A stretch of 5,615 nt of DNA, from NCBI GenBank assembly GCA_004298675.1, contig SCRI01000029.1:1-5615 (forward strand). The letters are read 5' to 3'. Source of the stretch: a bacterium (lineage in GTDB: Bacteria; Vulcanimicrobiota; Vulcanimicrobiia; Vulcanimicrobiales; SCRA01). Below, in pieces: positions 1-5,615 of the stretch (within the stretch, counting starts at the first letter, position 1; each line of letters opens with the position of its first letter). A program made the position numbers and the translations under genes. The notes beneath the pieces were generated by a model. The model saw only the letters and a program-made list of their open reading frames with translations, did not search any database and was not told the origin of the DNA.

Positions 1-339
1 GGCGCGGTCCTCGGCGTGGTCGAGCACGTAGCCGACTTGCTCCGGAAAGAGCCGGATGTTCGCGGTGTGAAGCACGGCGCCGATCGACGGGACGGCGTAG
101 TAGAGCTCGAGATGGCGGTGGGTGTTCCAGGCGAACGACGCGACGCGATCGCCCTTGCCGACACCCATGTGGCGCAGCGCGTTGGCGAGCTTGGCGACGC
201 GGCGCCCGAACGCTGCGTAGGTCAAGCGATGGATCCCGTCGTCGGCGCGCGAGACGATCTCGCGCTCGCCGTGGTTGGTCACGACGTGCGCCAAGATCGA
301 GGGAATGGTCAACGGCACGTCCATCATGAGTCCGCGCAT
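1..339 (-). CDS. Acyl-CoA ligase (AMP-forming fatty-acid--CoA synthetase), N-terminal part
   Basis: This is the first 113 codons of a gene that continues past the left edge. The translation starts MRGLMMDVPLTIPSIL and contains EIVSRADDG, HRLTYAAF, GDRVASFAWNTHRHLELYY, GAVLHTANIRLFPEQ and ends YVLDHAEDRA. These match the N-terminal domain of AMP-binding fatty-acid--CoA ligases of the AlkK/FadD-like group, which make acyl-CoA from fatty acid, ATP and CoA in the cytoplasm. Family members are usually about 540 residues, so roughly a fifth is seen. The ATP-binding P-loop and adenylation motifs lie outside the window, so chain-length preference cannot be judged. The start at base 339 is chosen because AAGGAGG (354-348, minus strand) sits 8 bases upstream; Met5 or Met6 would be poorer choices. 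It is transcribed away from nosZ and has no evident tie to N2O reduction. Confidence 0.9.
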   Translation of the reverse strand, partial: MRGLMMDVPLTIPSILAHVVTNHGEREIVSRADDGIHRLTYAAFGRRVAKLANALRHMGVGKGDRVASFAWNTHRHLELYYAVPSIGAVLHTANIRLFPEQVGYVLDHAEDRA

Positions 340-546
340 TGCAGCTGCCTCCTTCGCGGTTCTATGCTCGCCGAGCGCGGCTTTCGGCGCTGCAGAGCAC
401 CTTCCCCGCCGTATGTGGCGAGAAAAGTCGCACCATTCACACGGGCTGTCCGCTCGCTTCGCGACGTCTTCTTGTCGCATTCATATTGCTGTCGTACGTT
501 GGGCGCGGCAAAACGCTCATGTTTATACGGAGAGGTGTCCACGAGA
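340..546. promoter_or_regulatory. Divergent intergenic region between acyl-CoA ligase and nosZ
   Basis: These 207 bases separate two divergent genes and must hold at least the nosZ-side promoter unless that lies further away. The middle (about 470-530) is less G+C-rich than its surroundings and contains TTTATA at 522-527. On the plus strand this lies directly beside the nosZ ribosome site, so it would leave no leader and is not a believable -10 for nosZ. No TTGAT-N4-ATCAA palindrome of the FNR/NnrR type, no sigma-54 GG-N10-GC element and no strong terminator hairpin were seen. A short dyad, GCGAC at 461-465 and GTCGC at 474-478, is too weak to call an operator. The promoter assignment is inferred from gene orientation only. 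Confidence 0.4.
348..354 (-). promoter_or_regulatory. Ribosome binding site of the acyl-CoA ligase gene
   Basis: Read on the minus strand this is AAGGAGG, a near-perfect Shine-Dalgarno sequence, 8 bases before the ATG at 339. It decides between that ATG and the two closely following in-frame ATGs. Confidence 0.8.
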
Positions 547-2583
547 ATGCAAGGCAGCGAGAACGGCAATGGCAAACCGGGCGCGGCGATTAGCCGTGGC
601 GTGTTCATGGGCGGGCTCGGGACCGCGGGGGCTCTCCTGGCCACGGGCTGTAATACGCCCAAGCCGAGCAATGTGGCGTCCGCGGGAGGGCCAACGCCCG
701 GCGCGGCCGGCGCCGTATTGAGCGGCGATGCGCGCAAGATCGCCGAGGCGCGCGGCCTCGCGCCGGCCGACGTCGTTGCGGCGTTGAAGACCTACGTTCC
801 TTCGGGCAAGACGGACGAATACTACATGTTTGCCTCAGGCGGTCACAGCGGCCAGGTGCTGGTCGTTGGCCTGCCGTCGATGCGCCTGCTCAAGGTCATT
901 CCCGTCTTCAGTCCGGAATCGTACGGCGGCTGGGGCTTTTCGGAAGGCTCTCATGCCGTGCTCGAAGGCGGAGCCGTCGATGGCCGCCTCATCACTCATG
1001 GCGACACGCATCACCCTGCGTTCAGCGAGACCGACGGGGACTACGACGGGAAGTTCGTCTTTATCAACGATAAGGTGAATGCTCGCGTCGCCGTGATCGA
1101 TCTGCGTGACTTCGAATGCAAGCAGATCGTCAAGAATCCCGTAATCATCTCCAACCACGGGCACTGCGTCACGCCGAACACCGAGTATGTGATCGAGACC
1201 TCCCAATACGCCGTGCCGCCAGGCTGGAAGCCGGCGGCGGTGACGAAATCGGCCTATGCCAACGAATACCGCGGCGCCATGACGTTTTGGAAATTCGATC
1301 GGCCCAAGGGCAGGATCGACCCCCAGCGATCTTTTGTCCTCGAGCTTCCGCCGTACTGGCAGGACCTCACCGACGCCGGGAAGCTCGCCAGCGAGGGATG
1401 GGCGTTCTGCAACTCGATCAACACCGAGTTGGCCGTCCCCGAGGACTGGAACAACGGTCCGTCGATGGAAATCAGCGCCTCGCGCAACGATATGGACTTT
1501 CTTCACGTCGTAAACTGGAAAGCCGCGGAGTCCCTGGTCCGGAGCGGGAGGGTGAGTCAGAAGAACGGCATCGCGTATATTCCGATCGATCAGGCGGTGC
1601 GCGAAGGCCTGCTCTATCTGGTGCCTGAACCCAAGAGCCCGCATGGAGTCGATATCACGCCGGATGGCAAGTTCATCGTCGTCTGCGGTAAGCTTGATCC
1701 GCACGTCAGCATCTACAGCATCGCTAAGATCAAGCAGGCCATCGCCAAAGGCGGAATGCATAAAGACCCGTATGGCATTCCCATCGTCAATTTCGAGGAC
1801 GCGCTGGTAACGCAGATCAAAGTCGGCCTCGGTCCGTTGCATAACCAGTTTGATGACAAAGGAAATGGCTACACGAGCCTATTCCTCGATAGCGCCGTCA
1901 CCCGATGGACCGTCGGTGACGAGTCTGGCAAGGGCTGGAATCTCGTCGAGACCTTGCCCGTGCAGTACAACGTGGGGCACGTTGCCGCGCCACACGGCGA
2001 CACGGTGAAACCGCGAGGCGGGTATCTCGTGGCGCTCAACAAGTGGTCGCTGGATCGCTTCGTGCCCGTGGGGCCGTTTTATCCACGCAACCTTCAGCTC
2101 ATCGATACCTCCGGGCAACAGTTGCAGTTGCTGTACGATATGGGGATCGGCATGGCTGAGCCGCACTACGCGCAGATCATCGATGCCAAGCTGGTCAAGC
2201 CCGAGGATATCTATCCGCCGAATACCGACGTGTTCACCTTGAAGCCTGATCCCAAGGCTCCGGTCTTCGGAAAGGAGGGCACATCGGACCATGGCGACCA
2301 TGTCGAGGTCAACATGACCGTGATGCGCAGTACCTTCCGGCCCGACGTCGTGCGCGTTGAGCGTGGAAAGCGGGTCATCTGGCGCATCAACAACGTGGAG
2401 ACAGCGAAAAATGCCATCCACGGGTTCGCCTTGGCCGGTCACAACATCAGCCTGAGTCTCGAGCCGGGGAAGGTAGAGACAATCGAGATCGTCGCCGATC
2501 GACCGGGTACCTATCCGTACTACTGTACGGACTTCTGCTCGGCGCTGCACTTGGAGTTGATGGGCTACTTCGTCGTTACGTAA
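547..2583 (+). CDS. nosZ: Nitrous oxide reductase NosZ, clade II type, with lipoprotein-like leader
   Basis: NosZ reduces N2O to N2 outside the cytoplasmic membrane. The 678-residue protein shows the family's N-terminal seven-bladed propeller and C-terminal cupredoxin domain. All seven CuZ histidines can be placed: H100 (SGGHSGQ), H155 and H156 (GDTHHP), H366 (SPHGVD), H432 (GPLHNQF), H478 (NVGHV) and H540 (AEPHY). CuA ligands H625 (IHGF), C660, C664 and H668 are present, and the H625-C660 spacing of 35 equals that in characterised enzymes. The expected axial Met position, 671, is Leu, with Met at 672. The leader has S16-R17-G18-V19-F20-M21, a hydrophobic run and a lipobox LLATGC (Cys35). This suggests a Sec-type lipoprotein rather than Tat export. 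There is no C-terminal cytochrome c domain. ATG at 547 is chosen because the leader begins there and GGAGAGG (529-535) lies 11 bases upstream. The same frame stays open back to base 16, but that part is antisense to the ligase gene. An in-frame GTG at 535 overlaps the ribosome site and is unlikely as a start. Confidence 0.97.
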   Translation: MQGSENGNGKPGAAISRGVFMGGLGTAGALLATGCNTPKPSNVASAGGPTPGAAGAVLSGDARKIAEARGLAPADVVAALKTYVPSGKTDEYYMFASGGHSGQVLVVGLPSMRLLKVIPVFSPESYGGWGFSEGSHAVLEGGAVDGRLITHGDTHHPAFSETDGDYDGKFVFINDKVNARVAVIDLRDFECKQIVKNPVIISNHGHCVTPNTEYVIETSQYAVPPGWKPAAVTKSAYANEYRGAMTFWKFDRPKGRIDPQRSFVLELPPYWQDLTDAGKLASEGWAFCNSINTELAVPEDWNNGPSMEISASRNDMDFLHVVNWKAAESLVRSGRVSQKNGIAYIPIDQAVREGLLYLVPEPKSPHGVDITPDGKFIVVCGKLDPHVSIYSIAKIKQAIAKGGMHKDPYGIPIVNFEDALVTQIKVGLGPLHNQFDDKGNGYTSLFLDSAVTRWTVGDESGKGWNLVETLPVQYNVGHVAAPHGDTVKPRGGYLVALNKWSLDRFVPVGPFYPRNLQLIDTSGQQLQLLYDMGIGMAEPHYAQIIDAKLVKPEDIYPPNTDVFTLKPDPKAPVFGKEGTSDHGDHVEVNMTVMRSTFRPDVVRVERGKRVIWRINNVETAKNAIHGFALAGHNISLSLEPGKVETIEIVADRPGTYPYYCTDFCSALHLELMGYFVVT

Positions 2584-2595
2584 GGGGCGGGCACA

Positions 2596-3225
2596 ATGTC
2601 GTCACACGTGGAGACCATGGAAAAAACGACCGCGAAGCCGCCTATCATCACGACGCCGGTCAAGCAGGGCCGCAGGGTAAACGGCTTACTCCTCGTCGCG
2701 GCGGCGATGTTGCTGGTGGCGCTGTTCCTGCCGTGGTGGCAGATGTGGATGCACGCGCCGCAGTACCCGGATGGTCTAAGCGTTCAGGTCGGAATCTTCT
2801 CCGTCACCGGGGACGTTAGTGAGATCGACGATCTGAACCACTATATCGGGTTCATGCCGCTGGCTGCGATGGCGCCGGTGGAGCGGCACCTAGGCACGGT
2901 GCTGGCTCCGTTGATCGTGCTCTTGGTTGGTCTGGCCTCCCTCCTCGGAGGTCGCTGGAAGTGGCTGGCGCTGCCGGCGGTGGCGCTTCCCGTGTTCCTG
3001 GTCGTCGATCTGGCGTGGTGGCTCTGGTATGCGGGGCACCACTTGAATCCGTACGCCGCTCTCTCCACGAGCGTGGCACCCTGGACGCCGCATCTGTTCG
3101 GGCCTGGCGGCGTAGGTCAGTTCCACACCTTCGCCATGTTCGGCGCGGGGTTCTGGCTCTCAGCAGCGGCGGCTCTGCTGATGATCGTGGCGCTCGTCCG
3201 TACGGAAGGATCCGGACACGCGTGA
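2596..3225 (+). CDS. nosB: NosB-like four-helix membrane protein
   Basis: A 209-residue membrane protein of unknown function, 12 bases after nosZ. Clade II nos clusters such as that of Wolinella succinogenes carry a membrane protein gene, nosB, in this place. The name here rests on position, topology and the pattern APQYPDGL (54-61) ... LNHYIG (80-85), which I recall from proteins beside nos genes. Likely helices are 28-47, 100-118, 122-147 and 178-201. The basic stretch KQGRR before helix 1, RWK between helices 2 and 3 and Arg202 after helix 4 put both ends in the cytoplasm. Two loops then face outward: 48-99, with M50, M52, H53 and H82, and 148-177, with H148, H149, H166 and H177. These could touch copper or NosZ, but that is a guess. 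ATG 2596 is chosen because AAGGGG (2582-2587), overlapping the nosZ stop, is 8 bases upstream; ATG 2617 is an alternative. The stop TGA overlaps the nosD GTG start. Confidence 0.85.
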   Translation: MSSHVETMEKTTAKPPIITTPVKQGRRVNGLLLVAAAMLLVALFLPWWQMWMHAPQYPDGLSVQVGIFSVTGDVSEIDDLNHYIGFMPLAAMAPVERHLGTVLAPLIVLLVGLASLLGGRWKWLALPAVALPVFLVVDLAWWLWYAGHHLNPYAALSTSVAPWTPHLFGPGGVGQFHTFAMFGAGFWLSAAAALLMIVALVRTEGSGHA

Positions 3226-5300
3226 TTGCAGCGCCTCCCCCCGCCTTGGTCTGCCGCGCCTGTACAGCGTCGACGCTCGAGCGCATGCTGACAGACTTTC
3301 CGCCTGGTACGGTGGTGCGAGTCGTCGGGGGAACGTATCGCGGTCATTTCACGGTAGGGCGGGGGGTGAGTGTCGAGGGAGAGCAGGCAACCCTTGACGG
3401 AGGCGGCTCTGGCACCGTGCTCACGATCGACGGGGCCGGCGCGCGAGTCTCGGGTTTGACGATTCGCGGTAGCGGCAGGGATTTCGTGGGTATCGACGCG
3501 GGTGTGCGGATCGCCGCCCCCGACGTTCGTCTAGAGAACGTCATGCTCACTGACAATCTCTTCGGTGTCGATGTCAGGGGCGCGCCAAGGGCACTGCTTC
3601 GCGGGATCACGGTAGAGGGACTCGTCGATCGGCCCATCCCGCTGCGCGGAGACGCGCTGCGTCTGTGGAATAGCCCCGGCGCGCGGATCGAGGAGAATAC
3701 GTTCAAGGACTCACGAGATATCTTGGTGTGGTTCTCCGACGACAGCCAGCTCGTTGGGAATCGGATATCGGGCTGTCGCTACGGCCTGCACAGCATGTAC
3801 GAGTCGGGTATGTCCGTCAGCGCAAACACTATCGGGTCGTGCGAGGTCGGCTCGTATCTTATGTACTCGAAGCATCTATCGATCGAGCGCAACGTCTTCG
3901 CGCATAACCGCGGCTCCACCGGCTACGGTCTAGCCTTGAAATCGGATGATGACGTGGTCATCAGCGATAATGCGTTCGTCGATGACCACGTCGGGGTCTA
4001 CCTCGACGACTCGCCTTCTTCAATCGGCGCTGGCCTCCGGGTCGAGGGTAACCTCTTCGCATACGACGGCGTGGGCTTCTCCGCGACGCCCGCGACCAGG
4101 GGAGGCGTGGTGGTTGGAAACGCCTTCGTGGACAACCTGGTACAGGCGCACGCGGCCGGCAATGGCGACCTTCGGGGCATGACGTGGAGCCGTGGCGGCC
4201 ACGGGAACTATTGGAGCGACTACGCGGGTTTCGACACGAGCGGGCGCGGCATCGGAGATATCCCATACACGGCGATCAGCGGCTTTGGCACGCTCGCTGC
4301 GCAAGAGCCTGCTCTCCAGGTCTTTGTCTATAGCCCCGCCGCCGTCGCCGTCGACTTCGCAACGCATGCTTTGCCGGCGTTCGCGCCGAGCATCCAGCTC
4401 GTGGATCGAGCACCGGCGCTGCGCGCTTGGCTACCTCACGATCTGCCTTGGCCGCATCGTTCCGGCACCGCCGTGCCGCTGCTGGGCTTTGCCCTCTTGG
4501 CGCTGGGCGGAGCTGGGGCCATGGGCGCGATCTCCCGCCGCAGCGGCCGTTACGGGCTGCGCCGCCACCCCCGCGCGGAAAGGACGAAGACCTTGAGTTC
4601 CGTGCCCATCATCTCGGCGCGCGAGGTGTGCAAGTCGTACGGCAAGACGCTCGCGCTGGCCGATGCCACGTTCCAGGTCGTCACCGGCGAGACCCTCGCG
4701 CTCTGGGGCCCCAACGGTGCCGGCAAGACCACGCTTCTGCGGTGCTTGTTGGGGCAGGTTTCGTATCGCGGCTCGCTGACGGTCGCGGGCATGCGCCCCT
4801 CCCCACGCCTTCCCGCCGCAAGGGCGCTGATGGGATATGCGCCGCAGTCGCTCCCGGACTTCGAGATGAGCGTCGCGGAACTGGCCGCGATGGTCGGCTC
4901 GCTGCGCGGGTGCGATGCGACGGAGATCGAGGCGGCGCTCGCGGAGACGGGAGCCGACCAGGCTCGCGGTACGGCCGTCGGCGCGCTTTCCGGCGGTATG
5001 AAGCAACGCTTGAACGTGGCCTTGGCGCTGCTGGGCGAGCCGCCGATTCTCGTGCTCGACGAGCCGACTGCCGGGCTCGATCGCGCCAGCCACCGCAGCC
5101 TGGTCGAATTGTTGCGCGAGCGCAAGCGCCTCGGCAAGACGATCATTCTCACCTCGCACGACGCCGACGACGTACTGGCGCTGGCCGACCATGTCGCGAT
5201 GATGGAGGACGGGCGTATGGTAAGCGTGATGGGCGTCGATCGTTTCGCTGCGTTGATGCGTCGCCAATACGAGGAGGACGCTGCATGGCACCGGGCGTGA
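3222..5300 (+). CDS. nosD: NosD copper-site assembly protein, read continuously into the NosF ATPase (692 codons)
   Basis: NosD is the periplasmic beta-helix partner of the NosFY ABC transporter and is needed to assemble the CuZ cluster of NosZ. Residues about 25-335 form parallel beta-helix repeats (CASH/NosD type) with family hallmarks RGDALRLWNSPG (142-153), RYGLHSMY (186-193), GSYLMYS (210-216), GYGLALK (234-240), GVYLDDSP (258-265) and GNYWSDYAGFD (328-338) followed by GIGDIPY. A hydrophobic helix, about 417-437, precedes a basic tail SRRSGRYGLRR, so the chain after it should be cytoplasmic. No stop follows: the frame enters a complete NosF domain at about residue 458. As written, the product is a NosD-helix-NosF fusion with workable topology from the beta-helix onward. 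A TTGA junction and an internal ribosome site suggest two separate genes in origin. GTG at 3222 overlaps the nosB stop (GTGA), with GGAAGGA at 3204-3210. The N-terminus has C11 and C14 but no clear signal peptide, which is odd for NosD. Confidence 0.88.
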   Translation: MIAAPPPALVCRACTASTLERMLTDFPPGTVVRVVGGTYRGHFTVGRGVSVEGEQATLDGGGSGTVLTIDGAGARVSGLTIRGSGRDFVGIDAGVRIAAPDVRLENVMLTDNLFGVDVRGAPRALLRGITVEGLVDRPIPLRGDALRLWNSPGARIEENTFKDSRDILVWFSDDSQLVGNRISGCRYGLHSMYESGMSVSANTIGSCEVGSYLMYSKHLSIERNVFAHNRGSTGYGLALKSDDDVVISDNAFVDDHVGVYLDDSPSSIGAGLRVEGNLFAYDGVGFSATPATRGGVVVGNAFVDNLVQAHAAGNGDLRGMTWSRGGHGNYWSDYAGFDTSGRGIGDIPYTAISGFGTLAAQEPALQVFVYSPAAVAVDFATHALPAFAPSIQLVDRAPALRAWLPHDLPWPHRSGTAVPLLGFALLALGGAGAMGAISRRSGRYGLRRHPRAERTKTLSSVPIISAREVCKSYGKTLALADATFQVVTGETLALWGPNGAGKTTLLRCLLGQVSYRGSLTVAGMRPSPRLPAARALMGYAPQSLPDFEMSVAELAAMVGSLRGCDATEIEAALAETGADQARGTAVGALSGGMKQRLNVALALLGEPPILVLDEPTAGLDRASHRSLVELLRERKRLGKTIILTSHDADDVLALADHVAMMEDGRMVSVMGVDRFAALMRRQYEEDAAWHRA
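4577..4584 (+). promoter_or_regulatory. Internal ribosome binding site ahead of the nosF TTG
   Basis: GGAAAGGA lies 8 bases upstream of TTG 4593, inside the open frame that joins nosD and nosF. It supports independent initiation of NosF even though no stop separates the two. The TTG overlaps a TGA in the neighbouring frame (TTGA, 4593-4596), the same style of junction as GTGA between nosB and nosD. Confidence 0.6.
4593..5300 (+). CDS. nosF: NosF ABC-transporter ATPase (internal TTG start within the nosD-nosF frame)
   Basis: NosF is the cytoplasmic ATPase driving NosDFY. From the TTG at 4593 it is 235 residues, shorter than the roughly 300 of Pseudomonas NosF. All nucleotide-binding motifs are present, numbered from this start: Walker A GPNGAGKTT (39-47, Lys45), Q-loop GYAPQ (Gln85), signature LSGGMKQR (132-139), Walker B ILVLDEPTAGLD (152-163, Glu157) and the switch His189 in TSHDADD. 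TTG is preferred because GGAAAGGA (4577-4584) lies 8 bases upstream and the ABC fold begins a few residues later (PIISAREVCKSYGK). GTG at 4602 is another possible start. It shares its frame with nosD with no stop between, so it may be made separately, as the C-terminal half of a NosD-NosF chain, or both. Its stop lies inside the nosY start region, implying coupled translation. Assignment to NosF rather than another ABC ATPase rests on its place between nosD and nosY. Confidence 0.85.
   Translation: MSSVPIISAREVCKSYGKTLALADATFQVVTGETLALWGPNGAGKTTLLRCLLGQVSYRGSLTVAGMRPSPRLPAARALMGYAPQSLPDFEMSVAELAAMVGSLRGCDATEIEAALAETGADQARGTAVGALSGGMKQRLNVALALLGEPPILVLDEPTAGLDRASHRSLVELLRERKRLGKTIILTSHDADDVLALADHVAMMEDGRMVSVMGVDRFAALMRRQYEEDAAWHRA
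5271..5277 (+). promoter_or_regulatory. Ribosome binding site of nosY
   Basis: GAGGAGG lies 7 bases upstream of ATG 5285, inside the end of nosF. It favours that ATG over the in-frame GTG at 5297, which forms a GTGA overlap with the nosF stop but would be 19 bases from this site. Confidence 0.7.
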
Positions 5301-5615
5301 CGCTGGCCATGGTGGAACTGCGCTCGGCGCTGCGTAATCGCTGGCTGCAATATTACACCGCCGCGTTCGCGTTGCTCGCCGGCCTGCTTTCGTTCGGCGG
5401 GCTGGCGGCGGCCGGGTTCGGCGGGGCGGCGGGCTTCGGCCCCACGGCGGCGAGCCTGATCTCGCTCAATCTCGTCATCGTTCCGCTGATGGCGTTGACG
5501 GTGGGGGCCCTCGCGTACTGCCGCGATCGCGAGCGCGGAACGCTCTCGTACTTGGGGGCGCTGCCGCTCTCCGTGGACAGCATCTTCTGGGCCAAGGCAC
5601 TGGGCTTGGCCGTCG
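5285..5615 (+). CDS. nosY: NosY ABC-transporter permease, N-terminal part
   Basis: The first 110 codons of the membrane domain of NosDFY; the gene runs off the right edge. NosY pairs with NosF in the membrane and holds NosD on the outer face, supporting CuZ assembly. Visible family features are an amphipathic start ELRSALRNRWLQYY (11-24), a first membrane helix at about 25-44, a Gly/Ala-rich outer loop, TAASLISLNLVIVPLMAL (54-71) leading into a second helix to about 78, then a cytoplasmic DRERGTLSYLGALPLS (81-96) and the start of a further segment GKALGL-like (AKALGLAV). Full NosY proteins are usually about 270 residues with six helices, so some 40 percent is seen. ATG 5285 overlaps the nosF stop by 16 bases and has a good ribosome site. 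The alternative GTG at 5297 would remove only four residues. Confidence 0.92.
   Translation, partial: MAPGVTLAMVELRSALRNRWLQYYTAAFALLAGLLSFGGLAAAGFGGAAGFGPTAASLISLNLVIVPLMALTVGALAYCRDRERGTLSYLGALPLSVDSIFWAKALGLAV

Noticed and set aside
374-391. Inverted repeat AGCGC-N8-GCGCT near the acyl-CoA ligase start
   Set aside because: It is too short, and there is no supporting context as an operator or terminator.
461-478. Inverted repeat GCGAC-N8-GTCGC in the intergenic region
   Set aside because: Five base pairs with an 8-base loop are expected by chance in G+C-rich DNA, and no T-run follows to make it a terminator.
499-529. Possible -35/-10 pair TTGGGC and TTTATA (17-base spacing) for nosZ
   Set aside because: The -10 would touch the nosZ ribosome site at 529-535, so transcription would begin within or after it.
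16-546. In-frame extension of nosZ upstream to an ATG at base 16, adding 177 residues
   Set aside because: This stretch lies antisense to the clear acyl-CoA ligase gene and then the intergenic spacer. Its translation has no family match and precedes a normal export leader, so ATG 547 is the start.
835-1842. A 335-codon open frame on the minus strand inside nosZ
   Set aside because: It is entirely antisense to conserved NosZ sequence and has no recognisable domain. Long antisense frames are common in G+C-rich genes. The same applies to the minus-strand frames at 1879-2550, 4431-5291 and 4550-5350.
2961-3221. Upstream extension of the nosD frame to ATG 2961, which could have supplied a signal peptide
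   Set aside because: It overlaps nosB in another frame, is rich in Arg and Gly and has no hydrophobic signal core. GTG 3222 with its overlap and ribosome site is better.
1-5615. CRISPR arrays, insertion sequences, tRNA or rRNA genes
   Set aside because: No regular direct repeats, transposase motifs, terminal inverted repeats or RNA-gene signatures were seen. Coding sequence fills nearly the whole window.

Overview
The window holds the start of a nitrous oxide reductase (nos) gene cluster from a G+C-rich bacterium, next to the 5' end of a divergent fatty-acid activation gene. NosZ is of the clade II (atypical) kind. Support for this comes from the CTDFCSALHLE copper-A segment, the GGHSGQ and DTHHP copper-Z segments, the absence of a true twin-arginine signal, and the nosZ-nosB-nosD-nosF-nosY order. 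Clade II nos clusters are spread over many phyla (Gemmatimonadota, Chloroflexota, Bacteroidota, Myxococcota and others), and I cannot fix the phylum from this piece.

Layout. Bases 1-339 (minus strand) are the first 113 codons of an AMP-forming acyl-CoA ligase. Bases 340-546 are the divergent intergenic region, which should carry both promoters; no convincing regulatory site was recognised. Bases 547-2583 encode NosZ, the N2O-reducing enzyme. Bases 2596-3225 encode a four-helix membrane protein of the NosB type. The frame opening at 3222 encodes NosD and runs without a stop into the ATPase NosF, ending at 5300. NosY, the permease partner, starts at 5285 and leaves the window at 5615. The genes from nosZ onward are co-oriented, 12 bases apart or overlapping, and read as one operon.

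How they work together. NosZ reduces N2O to N2 outside the cytoplasmic membrane using a mixed-valent CuA centre and a tetranuclear Cu-S centre (CuZ). NosD, NosF and NosY form the ABC-type machine needed to build CuZ. NosD is a beta-helix on the periplasmic side, NosF the cytoplasmic ATPase and NosY the membrane domain. NosB is a membrane protein of unknown function linked to clade II nosZ. No nosR, nosL, nosG/H or cytochrome c gene lies in the window.

The main oddities are: (1) nosD and nosF are read as one 692-codon frame, although a strong internal ribosome site and a TTGA junction suggest they were separate genes; (2) the Met that should be an axial CuA ligand in NosZ is Leu, with a Met one residue later; (3) NosZ has a lipobox and an S-R-G-x-F-M motif resembling a decayed Tat signal; (4) NosD lacks a recognisable signal peptide. 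The system itself is known; these are local departures from it.
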